A DNA stretch of 64,000 bases from Wolfiporia cocos (taxonomy: Eukaryota > Basidiomycota > Agaricomycetes > Polyporales > Phaeolaceae). Made by a program: the position numbers and the translations under genes. Shown here piece after piece: positions 11,199-23,291 of the stretch (positions are counted from its first letter, which is position 1; each line of letters starts with the position of its first letter). The notes beneath the pieces are model-generated. The model did not search any database. It saw nothing but the letters and a program-made list of their open reading frames with translations, and was not told where the DNA came from. The DNA lies in assembly GCA_029448655.1 (NCBI GenBank), contig JACCLO010000004.1, positions 1,798,001-1,862,000 of the forward strand, in the 5' to 3' direction.

Positions 11199-14100
11199 AT
11201 GGCCCCTGTCCCTGATATTGATGACGTGGATGGGAACGAAGACATTTCTCAGGACGCGAGGAGGAAGAAGCTAAAGCGTAGTCAAGCGTGCGATATCTGT
11301 AGGCGTAAGAAAGGTATGCAACCAACATGCGGTCAGAACGATCGGAATAAGACACTGAATTATCCGTGTCCTCTAGTTCGTTGTAGGTGAAACAACCATC
11401 ATATGTGTTGTAAGTTGAGCTATTATGAAGGTGATGGCGGCGAAAGACCTGGCCGACGGTGTTCTCCTTGCGACGCCTTTGATCGCGAATGTACTTATGA
11501 CGGTACATTTACGAACGTGAGCCTCTGGACTCAAGGAAAATACTACAGCTTGTGTTGAAAGATCCGTGTTTCACAGGAGAAAGCTTTATCCAAGAAGTAC
11601 CATTTCGACGTAATGCACCAGCATGCGCCAGTACTGAGTATTTGTCAGATATGTTGCAGAGCTTGAGGCTCGCATAAAGGAACTAGAGCGAATCCTTCTC
11701 AAGGCAAGCATTCGACCCATCAGAATATATTCGTGCTAAGCAGCCTATGTAGTGTATCTGTCCTAACTGTGGCTCTGCCACCCTCGTTCCAAGCTCTTGT
11801 ACAGACACAATCTTACGTGATCTAAACCCATTTCAGCAAGTCAGCCGAACTCTCAAAACATCACCGACGGTGTCACATAAATTTACTGAAACTGGTGCGG
11901 AAGAGCTCGAGGGTAGCGACGATGAGGCCCCAGAACAATACACTCTAATACAGAGCCTACGTCAGCTCCAGTTGAATCCTGATGCTCTACGCTTCCTTGG
12001 AAAATCCAGTAACGCTAATCTGGTCCGCGCCGCAATCAACACGAAACGGCAGTCGTTTGAGGGATCCCAGCCGAACAGCCAGCACGGGCAGCACCACCGT
12101 CCACAGTTCTGGAACTCCCATCCCGTAACCTATCATCTCCTTTAATGACTCGGTGAAGCTGCTGATTGGACATCCGCAGTGGCTGGATCTGGGCCTACTC
12201 ATAGACGCCAAGCCTTTCGGTCCCGACAGCTTCCCAGAACCAGACCTCATGCGCACTCTGATAGATCTCTACTTCGTCAACATGAATCTATATCTTCCTT
12301 TGCTGCATCGCCCTACTTACGAGGCCAACATTGCGGATGGGCTGCACTTGCGTGAACTGGGGTTTGGGTGCACCGTATTACTAGTCTGTGCGGTTGGCGC
12401 ACGATTTACGGAGGACCCAAGAGTATATCTCAAGGGCCATGAAACCGATCCGTTGTCGCGCGGATGGAAGTGGTTCAATATGGTTCAGGCTGTGCACAAA
12501 TCTTGGCTGTGTTTGCCGCAGCTCTATGATCTACAGGTGATCTGCGTAAGTCGGTTGGTCAAAATATCGATACCGTTGTATCTTGCAGTGCGGTCATCAT
12601 TGATTTGGCATCGACAGTTAGCGGTCCAATTCATGGAGAGCACATCTTATCCGCAGGCGACTTGGTCCATTATAGGCATAGGCATCCGCCTGGCGCAAGA
12701 CGTGGGTGCTCATCGGAAAAAGGTCTACAATCGCCAGCATCGCGTGGAGGAGGAATTGTGGAAACGCGCATTTTGGTAAATGACTAGTCTCGCTGACCAA
12801 CAGCTATGTCTGATGTAATCAGGATTCTAGTTGTTATGGATAAGGGGTTAAGTGCTGTTACAGGGCGGCCATGTGCTATACAGGACGAAGAGCGAGTGCT
12901 TTTTAACCTTCATTACCAGCTCTAGCTGATCAATCATTCATTAAGCTACGATCTTGACTATCTGACAGAATGTGACGATGAGTATTGGATGCATCCTAAT
13001 CCAGATCTCGCTTTCAAGCAGCCACCTGGCAAACCGTCAACGGTAGCATTCTTCAACTGCACACTGCGTTTAGTACAGATCCTCGCGTTTGTGCAACGTA
13101 CCATTGTACGTCACGAATGCTAGAGCAGATCCCGCTTGACTAACGTCCCAATGCATATACGAAAATAGTACTCCAGTAAGAAGCACAAGACAATGATGGG
13201 CGTCACAGGGCCAGAATGGGAAGAAAAGATTGTCAGAGAGTTGGACTCGGCACTCAACAGGTGGCTTAACACCGTGCCTGAACATCGTGCGATCTTCTCC
13301 TTTTTGGGCTTCTCAGTTGCGTGCTCATGGGCCACGAATCACAGTTCGCTGGGATCCCAACATGGAGAATCAAACATTCTTGAATCAATCCGCGCATCTT
13401 TACATCGATTACTACCAGCTTCAGATATTTCTCCATAGACCGTTTATACAATCGCCTCGCAGGACAACATCGCAAGCCTTCCCATCTCTGGCAATTTGTA
13501 CGAATGCTGCCAGAGCGTGTATTCATATTCTGGACCACCAATACAAGCGAACTAAATTCCTTATGTACAGTGATCAGGTAAGATTTTGTCTCGCATCATG
13601 CAGTGCCTGAATGAGTTTCACTGAACCTTGAGTCTAGGGTGCACTTGTTGTCAGTAACATCGTGCTCTTGCTCAATATCTGGGGTAGTAAAAGGTCTGGC
13701 GTCTCAATCAACGTAGCCAAAGAGATGGTAGATGTGCAGAAGTGCATGGATCTGTTGAAGCAAGCGGAGAAGCAGTGAGTATGCGCTAGCCAATCTCTAC
13801 CGTCATGCTTGTTCAATGCACGATCGACTCGTTTTAATTAGCTGGTATCTTGCTGGCCGTGGATGGTAGGATTTGATCGCGTCTGCTGATGTGCCCCGAT
13901 CTGAGCTCTCTCCTAGGGACATCCTTCACGAACTGGCATATGTCGGCGATCTACCTCCACTGATGCAGAGCCCGTTCCCAAGCCGGAAGCGCAACAGAAA
14001 CGGCGAATCTTCTGGGAACACAGCAGTAGCAGACGATCTCCGCAAAATGTTCTCGACTCCAGAGAGGATTAACACTAGCAATATATCCACCTTCTTAAAT

Positions 14101-14735
14101 CCTGATGCTCGACCGCAGCCCCAGACATCGCTTGATCAACAGGGCGACGAGGGCGCAATGCAGGAGCTCACAGTTATGCCCTCGCCTCCTCACACCAATG
14201 GAGCCGAGATTGCTTCAGTCCAGCCGATATATGACTCACATCACCATGCCGAGCAACCAAGAGGCTACTATCAGCAGTACGACGCTACTACAGCGCCTCC
14301 TTTCCCTTACCACTTGCATCTGTCAACACCTGCGAATGGTGGACTATCCCAGGAATCTGCTTTTACGACGTCTGCACCATCTCACAGCCCTGAGAACGGC
14401 AACTACGTGTATCCTTCCACTGAGCCCATGCTCACCGCGGGTAACCCCAACGCCAATCATTCCCTGCCCATAGACCATGCCGATAGCGTCAGCGGCATGC
14501 AAGCTTCTGGTGGGCCAGTTGATGTTGCCAATTGGTCAACACAACCGACTAACAATGACATGCTTGCGATGTTGGTGTCAATGCCGACTGGCTTTGAGTA
14601 GGTATTTGTTGAGCCCTGCTCAAAGCACCTACTAATTTCACACTCAGGTGGAGCGACTGGGATGCATATATTGGCACGATGAGCGGTATGAATGACGCAC
14701 CAGGAACGGAATCGTTTGGAGAGGAGCATGGTTGA
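11199..14735 (+). CDS. Zn2Cys6 / Fungal_trans transcription factor, copy 3 (complete)
   Basis: A tandem paralog of copy 2 with the same exon layout. The first in-frame ATG before the cluster is at 11199 (MAPVPDIDDVDGNEDI); an upstream coding exon cannot be excluded. The zinc cluster is ACDICRRKK + Val-Arg (6-nt microexon, 11377-11382) + CDGGERPGRRCSPCDAFDREC. The coiled coil VAELEARIKELERILLK is followed by a GC-AG intron (11704-11752) and CICPNCGS. The regulatory domain carries LPLLHRPTYE, IIGIGIRLAQDVGAHRKKVY and GRPCAIQDEE. The disordered C-terminal region (about 13920-14600) leads to the last exon WSDWDAYIGTMSGMND, with stop TGA 14733-14735. No break was found. It ends only about 170 bp from the P450 stop, convergently. 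Confidence 0.87.
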
Positions 14736-14908
14736 CCCGATAAACACCATGTACGACGTACAGTTATATGTTCTGCGTTCAGGTTCGACAATCTGGTTTG
14801 TTGTTCGGTCCTCCAGCAGTGCCAATTATCCCGTGGTCGCATCAATCATTTCATTGGCACCGTAGCACAGCGATTTCTAAGTTTACATCCCGCTGTGAAT
14901 GGCATGTG

Positions 14909-17119
14909 TCACCCATCTGTGGCCACCCTTAACTGCGTGATCAAGGCTTCTGACCGCGCCGAGCGGGGTTCGATATAGCAGTCGAATGGTTGAGGATGAC
15001 TGACGTAACATCTAAGCCTGAGTTTGTGGCTACGTTACTGATTAACGTACCTGATAATACCGGGCACAAAGGACGGAGATAGTGTCGATTTTCGTTCGGA
15101 ATAAGCGTCCTTTGCCTCCCGAATGTTCATAGTTGCAATAAGGTTGGCAACAGCGATCCATATGGTCATATCTGCGAAATGGCGGCCGGGGCATATTCTG
15201 TCGTCGAAGACAACACGTGAATTCGTGGCGGCTTCGTTCAAGCTGGATGACTAACCTCCTCCCGAAACCAAATATGTAGTTGCGCGGATCTGCTGTGTCC
15301 ATCTCGCTTGCCCCCATCGCCATAAAACGTTCAGGGCGGAATTCTTGTGGGTCGGGATAGATGTCTTCTTTTTGACTCATTGCCCTGCCAAGGTGGTGAG
15401 CAGACGGAAGTTTAAGTCTGGCTTGGGAAGAAGTACCAGATGTTGGGTATCACCATCGTCCCTTTCGCAACTCGGTATCCGAGGAATTCATCATCTTCAG
15501 AGGCACAGTGGGGAATCCCTGAAGTCTGGGTTATGAACTACGCATGTTAGTATCATGGTCTTAACAAACCTAAGGGTGCAGAAACATTCCATCTGAAATC
15601 GCGACAATGTATAACTGCAACAGTTTACATGGATGAAACAATACACACCTGTATACTTCGTTAATAACGCTTTCTATGTAGGGGAGCGCCGCACGATCAG
15701 AGATTTCAGGAAGACGATCTGGTCCGACAACTCTATCGATCTCCTCCTGTGCTTTCCGCAGGACTTGTGGATGAAGCACCATGGTAAGGGCGAATGTGGC
15801 CAGTACCGAAAACGTCTGAGCAGTATGATTTCGTCAACTGTTATGAGCATCATAATTCATAATCAAAGGCTGTACCGTGTCCGTACCCGCTAGATGCAAT
15901 GATTCAGTGATGACACGTAACCGGGACAAGGGAGCCATACCTCCAAAAATAGCTCCACCGATGCCTCTGAGATCGAGTTCGTCTTCGGCCAAAGTCCCTT
16001 TCTTCTCAGACTCTTCTATCAACTGAGACATGATAGATTGGTTGGCAATGCCCGCTTTCTATCGTGGATGCCAAGGTGAATGGAAGTGAGTTGATGAGAG
16101 TATGTGCGATGCTTGCCATCTGTTTTTTCACCCACTCAAAAGGAGCGTCGACGGCGTCGCGAACGATATGCTGCGTAGCTATCGCTTTTCGCTTAAATCC
16201 AGCACCGGGCATCCATGTTGGAATATACTTCACTGTAAAAGATATGGATTCAAGGTAAGTTTTGCAGAACTGCGGGAGATCCTAAAGCTCACAAACTGGG
16301 AAAAAGTCGACTAGCGTGGATCCTGCATTTCCGCTTCCTGCTATCCCTTCCATCGCCTCTGTCATAGTAACGACATACTGATCATCTGCGGATTTCACCG
16401 TGTATCCGTATGCGATTTCCATAATCAAGGCCGCAGAGTACCTAACCAAATACATTGTTAGCCTTGTCCGAAAACGCCAGGCGGATAATCTACGTACTGA
16501 CGTACATGTTTCAGGAACTGGTCAGGCTCAGCGATTAGAGAAGTTAGCAATACGCTAACTTCCCTTTGCTGTGCAATTTGCCAAGCCGCGAGCGATGCCT
16601 TGTTAGACAAGGTGTTCTGGATCCATCTCCTGTGCGTTCGCCAGCGGTCTCCATAGTCCAACAAGATCATGTCATGATAGGGAATGATCCTGGTGCGATA
16701 AGCCACTGTCAGGTCGTGTGAACCGCAGACGTCTTGGCGATGCACATACATCTCAGAGATCAAGACAGTGCGAGGCCTGCCAGAGTACTTCCCGCTTCTC
16801 TTCTCAAGCAGATCTCGGGCTGCTTGAAGTGTATCAAGCACCAACACAGGCGTTTGGAAGAAACGAGCATGGATCACACTGCCTAGAATAGAGCGTGACT
16901 AGGTTGGGAAGCAACAACGTGCCATAGGGAAGTCATACCGTATAATTTGCCCCACTTAGCAAAGGTCTTATGCTGGTACTCCAGAGGAATCTGATGCAGA
17001 TTTCCGATTAATGGGAGCTGCTTGGGGCCAGGCGGTACATCAGAGCGCCATAGCCAGCGGAAGAGTACGGCGAGACAGACTATCCCGCCGGCGTACACAG
17101 TTAGTTGGCCGTAGGACAT
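14909..17119 (-). CDS. cytochrome P450 monooxygenase
   Basis: A complete fungal microsomal P450 in many exons, starting at ATG 17119-17117 ([20 protein letters not shown], a membrane anchor). It has the proline hinge [13 protein letters not shown], helix C WRTHRRW, and the I-helix AGTDT joined to [19 protein letters not shown] across an intron. It also has ExxR as ESVINEVYR, the PERF motif EFRPERF, and the heme loop [15 protein letters not shown] (Cys ligand present) after removal of a short intron near 15210-15250. The C-terminus [15 protein letters not shown] is typical; the stop is TGA at 14909-14911. All signature residues are intact. The overall look is that of the CYP64/OrdA-like clans common in basidiomycetes, by inference. 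Convergent with factor copy 3. Substrate unknown. Confidence 0.88.
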
Positions 17120-17922
17120 CTGTTCAGAGAGCGAGGATACATTGGCACACGGAACCTCGTTTTAAGCAGCGATCAAGCGCGTCGGCCAGGCTAGCACTTG
17201 AAGCTTGATGCACTAGTACGTTCTCCGCGCGAGCGCGAGCTGTGAAAGGAATCTGAAACCGGAAATTGCACGCGCTGATGGGCGATCGCTAATCGTTCCC
17301 GAACCGCGATTTTGGTTATGACAATTGACTCTGATCTTTATGCACAAGTCGGCAGAGTTTCAGAATCGAGGAATACAGTAGCTTTCCGGGTCGTCTCACG
17401 GCAGTTGCATGAGCAATCTGCAGCATGCATGTGAACTTGTTGAGCCGCATGCCGACGACGTACGTTTGTGTGTGAGCCCGGATCAAAACCACGCAGATCC
17501 ACCAATAATTGATCGTGTTGTAATGCCCCAGGGGCCTGGAAGTCTCGAGGGTTCCGAGAGCGGAATGTATCAGTATGCTCCGCCGTTACTAATTCTCCGC
17601 AGCGTCATCGAGCTTAGCGGAAGCCGGGATTCTACCCGCTAAACACGGAGTTTGATGGAGATCGCTCGACAAATCGAGACCGGTGTGCTCGGAGGTCTCA
17701 CACGTACTGAGCTTGATATGACTGATAGCATGAGGACAGTCGATGGTGGCACTCCTTCATCTTAACTGTCAGAGGTGCGGTACCGTGTCTATCATTGGTG
17801 AGGGCCGATTTGAGGAGCAGCCGTTGACGCACATGCCACAACTAGGTGGCAAGCAACAAGTGCGAGTCTTCTACACACCGTAGCATGGTATCGGATACAC
17901 AGAGTAGTAAGTTGTATTGCTC
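17120..17922. other. intergenic, P450 promoter side to EMC4 3' end
   Basis: About 0.8 kb with no supported gene. It should contain the P450 promoter and the EMC4 terminator. Confidence 0.5.
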
Positions 17923-18652
17923 TCATAAAAGTGTAATATCCGGGGGCTGTGAGCAGTGAGCGTCAATGTGGCTCGAAGCTTGACACCGTGATGATGGCTA
18001 CGTACCTGTCCCCTTGTCTCAAACGCTAGCCAATCACCAGTGCCCGTGGGAAGGAGGCCCATCGACCGGCATTTCCAGAGTCCGAGTGTCAAGGTTAAAA
18101 GATTACATAGGAGATATGCCACCTTTTGCAGAGCAAGCGTGGACAATGCCTTTGGCGGTGCGGAGGCAGGGGCGAACGGAGCGAAGGCTATTTACACGGC
18201 GCATAAATGTCACTACACAACTGGTATATGCGTGTACGTGTAAAACATACCCGTATTCATTCCCGCTAGGTTCTTGAAGGGGCTACTCAGCAGCATGAAG
18301 ACAATGCCCATGCTGAATATCTGCACGCCGCCACCAGACATATACAGCATGAACGCCTGCATTGGGAGCGACTTGGCGGGCGAGATTGCAAAGTCCCACG
18401 CGCGTTTTGTCTTCAGGTTCTCATAAGATGCTGCGGCCTTCGTGGAGGCTTTATTTGGAGTTCTGGACTGGTGATCATGAGAGGTTGTACATGACCAGTG
18501 TATGCGCGTACATACCGAAGAGGTCGTCGAACTGAACCCTGGGGGCGGTGGCAGGTTCCTCCATCTACGTAGGGCGAGTTTGACACGCGTACGACGAACG
18601 CATATAAGGCACTGGCCGCTCACTTGGAAGGCTCAACCGCAAGAGTTGCCAT
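17923..18652 (-). CDS. EMC4: ER membrane protein complex subunit 4
   Basis: EMC4 is a core membrane subunit of the ER membrane protein complex, which inserts tail-anchored and polytopic proteins. I place five exons: 18652-18624, 18564-18516, 18467-18251, 18187-18006 and 17946-17923. The product starts [20 protein letters not shown]. The family core [20 protein letters not shown] is followed by [20 protein letters not shown] (first membrane segment). Next come [15 protein letters not shown] and [20 protein letters not shown] (second segment), then [18 protein letters not shown], ending PPDITLL. The first exon is only 29 nt and the last 24 nt, so simple gene finders may truncate it. The family match is strong. 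Confidence 0.93.
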
Positions 18653-19412
18653 TGTTATGGTAGCAATTGTAGTGAAATATGTGGCTATTTGCCCGGGCAA
18701 CAGCACGGACAGATTATCTTCCAGGTGATCAGGATTGCAAGATGAGATGCAGTCAATATAGCGACGTCTGTAGCCGTGCTTGTCCCTTCGAGCGCGAAGG
18801 AGTGATGGTAGGTCCTGATGCAGTAAGGCAATTACACGATGCAAAATAAAATAATCGCTCTTGGCATTGTACTCCACGTGTACGTCGCAGATAACCCCGC
18901 CTTATGTTCATATATGGGAAATTTAAGTTCAGGGCAGGTATACCCGAAATGGCTGTGAAACGACCTACAGTTGTCAAGCTCCTCAAGGCAGCCTGGCAAT
19001 CACCACTCGCCCATCCTGCTCGCCACAGCCGCAGTCGTCAATACGTTGGCCCTCCGCTGCACCTGCTCTCGTTTCTAACAGGTTTGTCTCGCCGCCCACC
19101 CGCGCGCAATTCCGGGAGTGACAGCTTGTCCAGGTTGGTCTGAGACCGCGCTTTGGTTCATTTTAGAATTCCTCGCCGGGCATCTCTTGTTCTCAAGGCT
19201 TCCTGCTCAACTCGCACCACGCGCACGCCAGCTAGGTGAGAGCCAGCTCTGCCCATCTAGTGCAATGCTGCATGCACGCCTCAATCGCACCGCAGCGGTG
19301 TGACGCAGCAACGCACACCCAAGACCGGCCGGGATCAGCCTCGATTGAAATGAAGTGCTGATGAGAGCCTGAAACTATAGCTGCGCCATTCGCAATCTGA
19401 TAGAGGAAAGCC
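18653..19412. other. divergent intergenic, EMC4 / CDC42
   Basis: About 0.76 kb between two divergently transcribed housekeeping genes; probably two back-to-back promoters. No coding exon supported. Confidence 0.5.
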
Positions 19413-20235
<823 letters not shown>

Positions 20236-20872
20236 GGACGGTATCCCCTGATCTCCGCGCTTCACCCTTCTTTACGATCACTTACCTCTTCACGCCACGA
20301 TCTCGTCATATTGTCTTCTCCGTTCACTGCTATACAACTCAAATACACATGTCCTGCCCCCTGCCTGGTCCTTGATAACTTTACTGGTCTTTTCTCGTGG
20401 ATGTGCCCAGGCCGTCCTGTAGGTGCTGGGATGTCCTATTACGTTGATTTCAACTTTGTGTAGTTCATATAGCTTTCAATTGGGTTAAGGGGGTATCTAA
20501 TACCCATGAGTTGGAATCTATATATCGCATGCACCGAGGAAAGAAGTATTCGCCACCTGCGCGCGCTTATAGAGGAGTAACATAGATCTTATGTTCGAAA
20601 AGTACAACAGGTCGAAGTGGTACCCTGCGTAGGCTGGGTCGGAACAGGCAAAAGTCTCAGGCATTCGTCCGACATCGTTAGACGTCATCGCGAACGTTAC
20701 TATAGTATGTACGTGTCCAATAATGGCACAGTCATGAACAGTCAAACGTGACAGTAGGGCGGGTGGTCTGGAGACGCGGGTAGTGGGCGGACGGGCGCGT
20801 GACTTGAAAATGTTCGTTCTACCATGCATAATTGTGAGTGGTGATTCATAGACAAGAAGTGATATGCGCTAG
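20236..20872. other. convergent intergenic, CDC42 / peptide precursor
   Basis: About 0.64 kb between two convergent genes. No gene supported; both 3' ends lie here. Confidence 0.5.
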
Positions 20873-21256
20873 TCACCAAGCGACGTGAAGGGCCCTCTTC
20901 TCGTTGCTGTACCACCTACCAACAGATATGAATGATGGCATATTGGCATCGCTCGAAAGACTTACTTGGATGGCTTCGGCCATTCTCCGTCACGCTTCAC
21001 CGGAGTGGCTCCGTTACTGTACCACCTAAGGAAACCATTAATGTATGTCGTCGTCTGCGGTTGCCTCCGAGGCGTACTTGGACGGCTTGGGCCACTCTCC
21101 ATCACGCTTAACTGGAGTAGCCCCGTCACGCTTCACCGGCCTGTACTGCTTCAGGGCTCTCTTAATAACAGCTTCCTCATTAGGCACGGGGCTGGCCATT
21201 ACGAAGAGCGCCAGGCCCAGAAGGACGACGAGCATCATAAGCAGACGGGACTGCAT
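20873..21256 (-). CDS. secreted Kex2-type repeat peptide precursor
   Basis: A small secreted pro-peptide of 93 residues by my splicing, with exons 21256-21078, 21025-20966 and 20915-20873. Residues 1-21 form a strong signal peptide (MQSRLLMMLVVLLGLALFVM-A) followed by SPVPNEEAVIKR. The rest is divided by Lys-Arg pairs into ALKQYRPVKR, DGATPVKR, DGEWPKPSKWYSNGATPVKR, DGEWPKPSKWYSNEKR and ALHVAW. Exons 2 and 3 both begin with WYSN after the same split Lys codon, and exon 2 repeats the 3' half of exon 1. The gene therefore seems to have grown by exon duplication. If intron 1 is retained, the product instead ends YASEATADDDIH at a stop at 21038-21040. There are no cysteines. It resembles the KEX2-processed repeat (KEP) peptides of fungi, including pheromone-like and RiPP precursors, but the core matches none I know. 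Confidence 0.75.
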
Positions 21257-22086
21257 GGCGGTCGTAGACGAGCGGCGGGCTGTGCTGGCGATATCCAGAA
21301 TATGGGGCCCTTATATAGCACATGAAAAACTTGCTGGAAATGGGGTAACATGTGAAGCGAAATAGCAGCGATAGTGTGGAAGCAGCAGATACGCGCTGGA
21401 ATGTCATGACGTTGCCGGCGTTGGACTGTCCTCGGTCACTCGAAGGAATGATGTGCTGTACCGTGTTTTGCAATGAGGAAGATGTCACGCCCGAACAGGA
21501 GGCAGGAACGCACCTCCGAGCTTGCGAAGCGCAAGGGGATTTCGCGGCAGCAAACGGTCGAAATCTCCTAGAACCGCAATCGGAACGAGTTGCAATACCA
21601 CAGGCACGAGCGAACGATCCCGGTATGCCGAGCTTGTGTGTGGTCAATCCAGCCTTGACTCCACCGGGAATGAATGAGCTGACATATCGCGGCGCCGTGG
21701 AATTGCCCTTCCAATCGCCGCGCTCAGGGTTCTCCTTGCACGCTACGATGGGGATGCGGCGTTCAGCATCCGAACAGAACGTTCGTGATGGCCGCTGAAG
21801 CCTCGAGGGGACTAGAAAGGTGAAGATCGTTCCGTTTGACGTTCGAGTTCGGGATGCGCACTTCGTCCCCGCGCCAACTCTATTCCGCGGACTCAAGAAC
21901 ACGTTGAAACAACGCATTGCAAAGCAGAACCCCGCCGGATGTGGTATGTTTCAGATAGACTGCGCGATTGCAATAGAATTCAGTGCACCCAGCGAGTGGC
22001 GCACATCTAAACAGGGGCGCTTACGCGGGGAAACACGAGCGCCATCAAGTCCAAACGAGCGCAAACAGGGTTTATAGTCGACCACC
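21257..22086. other. divergent promoter region, peptide precursor / SF3B4
   Basis: About 0.83 kb. Two long open frames overlap here on opposite strands (21352-21798 plus and roughly 21180-21917 minus). Neither shows a known motif, splice pattern or signal peptide, and each could be the chance shadow of the other. I leave it as non-coding with low certainty. Confidence 0.4.
21311..21317 (-). promoter_or_regulatory. TATA box of the peptide precursor gene
   Basis: Read on the minus strand, ctatataagg lies about 55-60 bp upstream of the precursor ATG. A clean TATA box this close to the start is unusual among the genes of this window and fits a strongly regulated, highly expressed secreted peptide. 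Confidence 0.6.
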
Positions 22087-23291
22087 ATGTCTCGGCCGCA
22101 GGATGACAGGAATCAGGAGGCCACTGTGTATCTGGTGTGTAATGCGAGCTTCTGCCTGTATTTCACGCGAAGTTGACTAATACGCATAGGGGAATCTGGA
22201 TGAGCGATGTACAGACGCGCTCGTGTGGGAGCTGATGTTACAAGCAGGTCCAGTCGGTAAGTGGTCGGGTCTAATGAACGCTTGCGCCCTGCTGACTGCA
22301 TCCGCAACAGTCAACGTGCACCTTCCTAAAGATCGCATTTCTATGGCACACCAAGGCTATGGTTTCTGTGAGTTCTTGACAGAGGAGGATGCGGAGTATG
22401 CTTGTAAGATTATGAACCAAATCAAGCTGTGGGGCAAACCCATCAGGGTGAATAAGGTTAGTTGCATAATTTCCCAACGCATAGTTATTTCAAACAGGTT
22501 GCTTTTATAGGCATCCTCGGACAAGAAACAACTTGACGTGGGCGCAAACCTCTTTATTGGAAACTTGGACGAGAACGTGGACGAACGATTACTGTACGAC
22601 ACATTTAGTGCTTTCGGTGTGCTAGCGACCACAGCCAAGGTGAGCCCTGTATCATGTTGCTGCGGAGGCGAGAGTGGCCTTGATTCAACTCGCCGTGTAG
22701 ATCGCTCGCGACCCGAGCTCCGGGAAATCAAAAGGTTACGGCTTTGTGTCTTACACCGACTTCGAGTCCTCTGATGCCGCTATCGAGTCCATGAACGGAC
22801 AGTTCCTCATGAACAAGGCGATCACCGTTCAATATGCGTTCAAGAAGGACGGCAAGGGCGAGCGGCACGGCACGCCTGCGGAGCGTCTCCTCGCAGCACA
22901 GGCCCGAAAAAACAACGCCCTGCCTGTGTCCGCACGCCCCCCTCCTGCTCCTATCGCTTTCGGCTCCCGGCCACCCATGCCGGGCTTTCAGGGCCCGTAT
23001 CAAGGCCAGTTCGCTGGTGCGCTGGCAGCGCAGCCCCCGCCTCCACCAGGCTTCACACCGCAGCAGACAATCATGCCTCAGATGCCGATGCCGATGGGGG
23101 GGATGCCACCACCCGGAATGCCAATGGGCATGCCTCCTCCGCCGCCAGCCAACATGCCCATGTACCAGCCCCCGCCGGGCTTCGTGCCGCCTCCGCCGCC
23201 AGGCTTTATTCCCCAAGGCATGCCCGGTATGGGACCCCCGATGATGCCCCCTCCGCCACCCGGCGTTCCGCAGCAGCCCTACATGGGCTGA
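22087..23291 (+). CDS. SF3B4: splicing factor 3b subunit 4 (Hsh49/SAP49)
   Basis: An RNA-binding subunit of the SF3b complex in the U2 snRNP, contacting pre-mRNA near the branch point. The start [16 protein letters not shown] is followed by introns inside RRM1. RRM1 contains VNVHLPKDR and [19 protein letters not shown]2 contains [20 protein letters not shown] and [16 protein letters not shown]. After [20 protein letters not shown] comes the typical long Pro/Met/Gly-rich tail ([18 protein letters not shown]) ending YMG. The RNP motifs are intact. Five exons are likely, ending at TGA 23289-23291. Confidence 0.93.

Noticed and set aside
21180..21917. 245-residue minus-strand frame and 148-residue plus-strand frame upstream of the peptide precursor
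   Set aside because: The minus-strand frame overlaps the precursor's signal exon in another frame and has no motif; the plus-strand frame shows no domain or splice logic. Not excluded, but unsupported.
20873..23291. RiPP cluster around the repeat peptide precursor
   Set aside because: Neighbours are CDC42 and SF3B4; no DUF3328/UstY-like oxidase, prenyltransferase or protease is within the surrounding genes.
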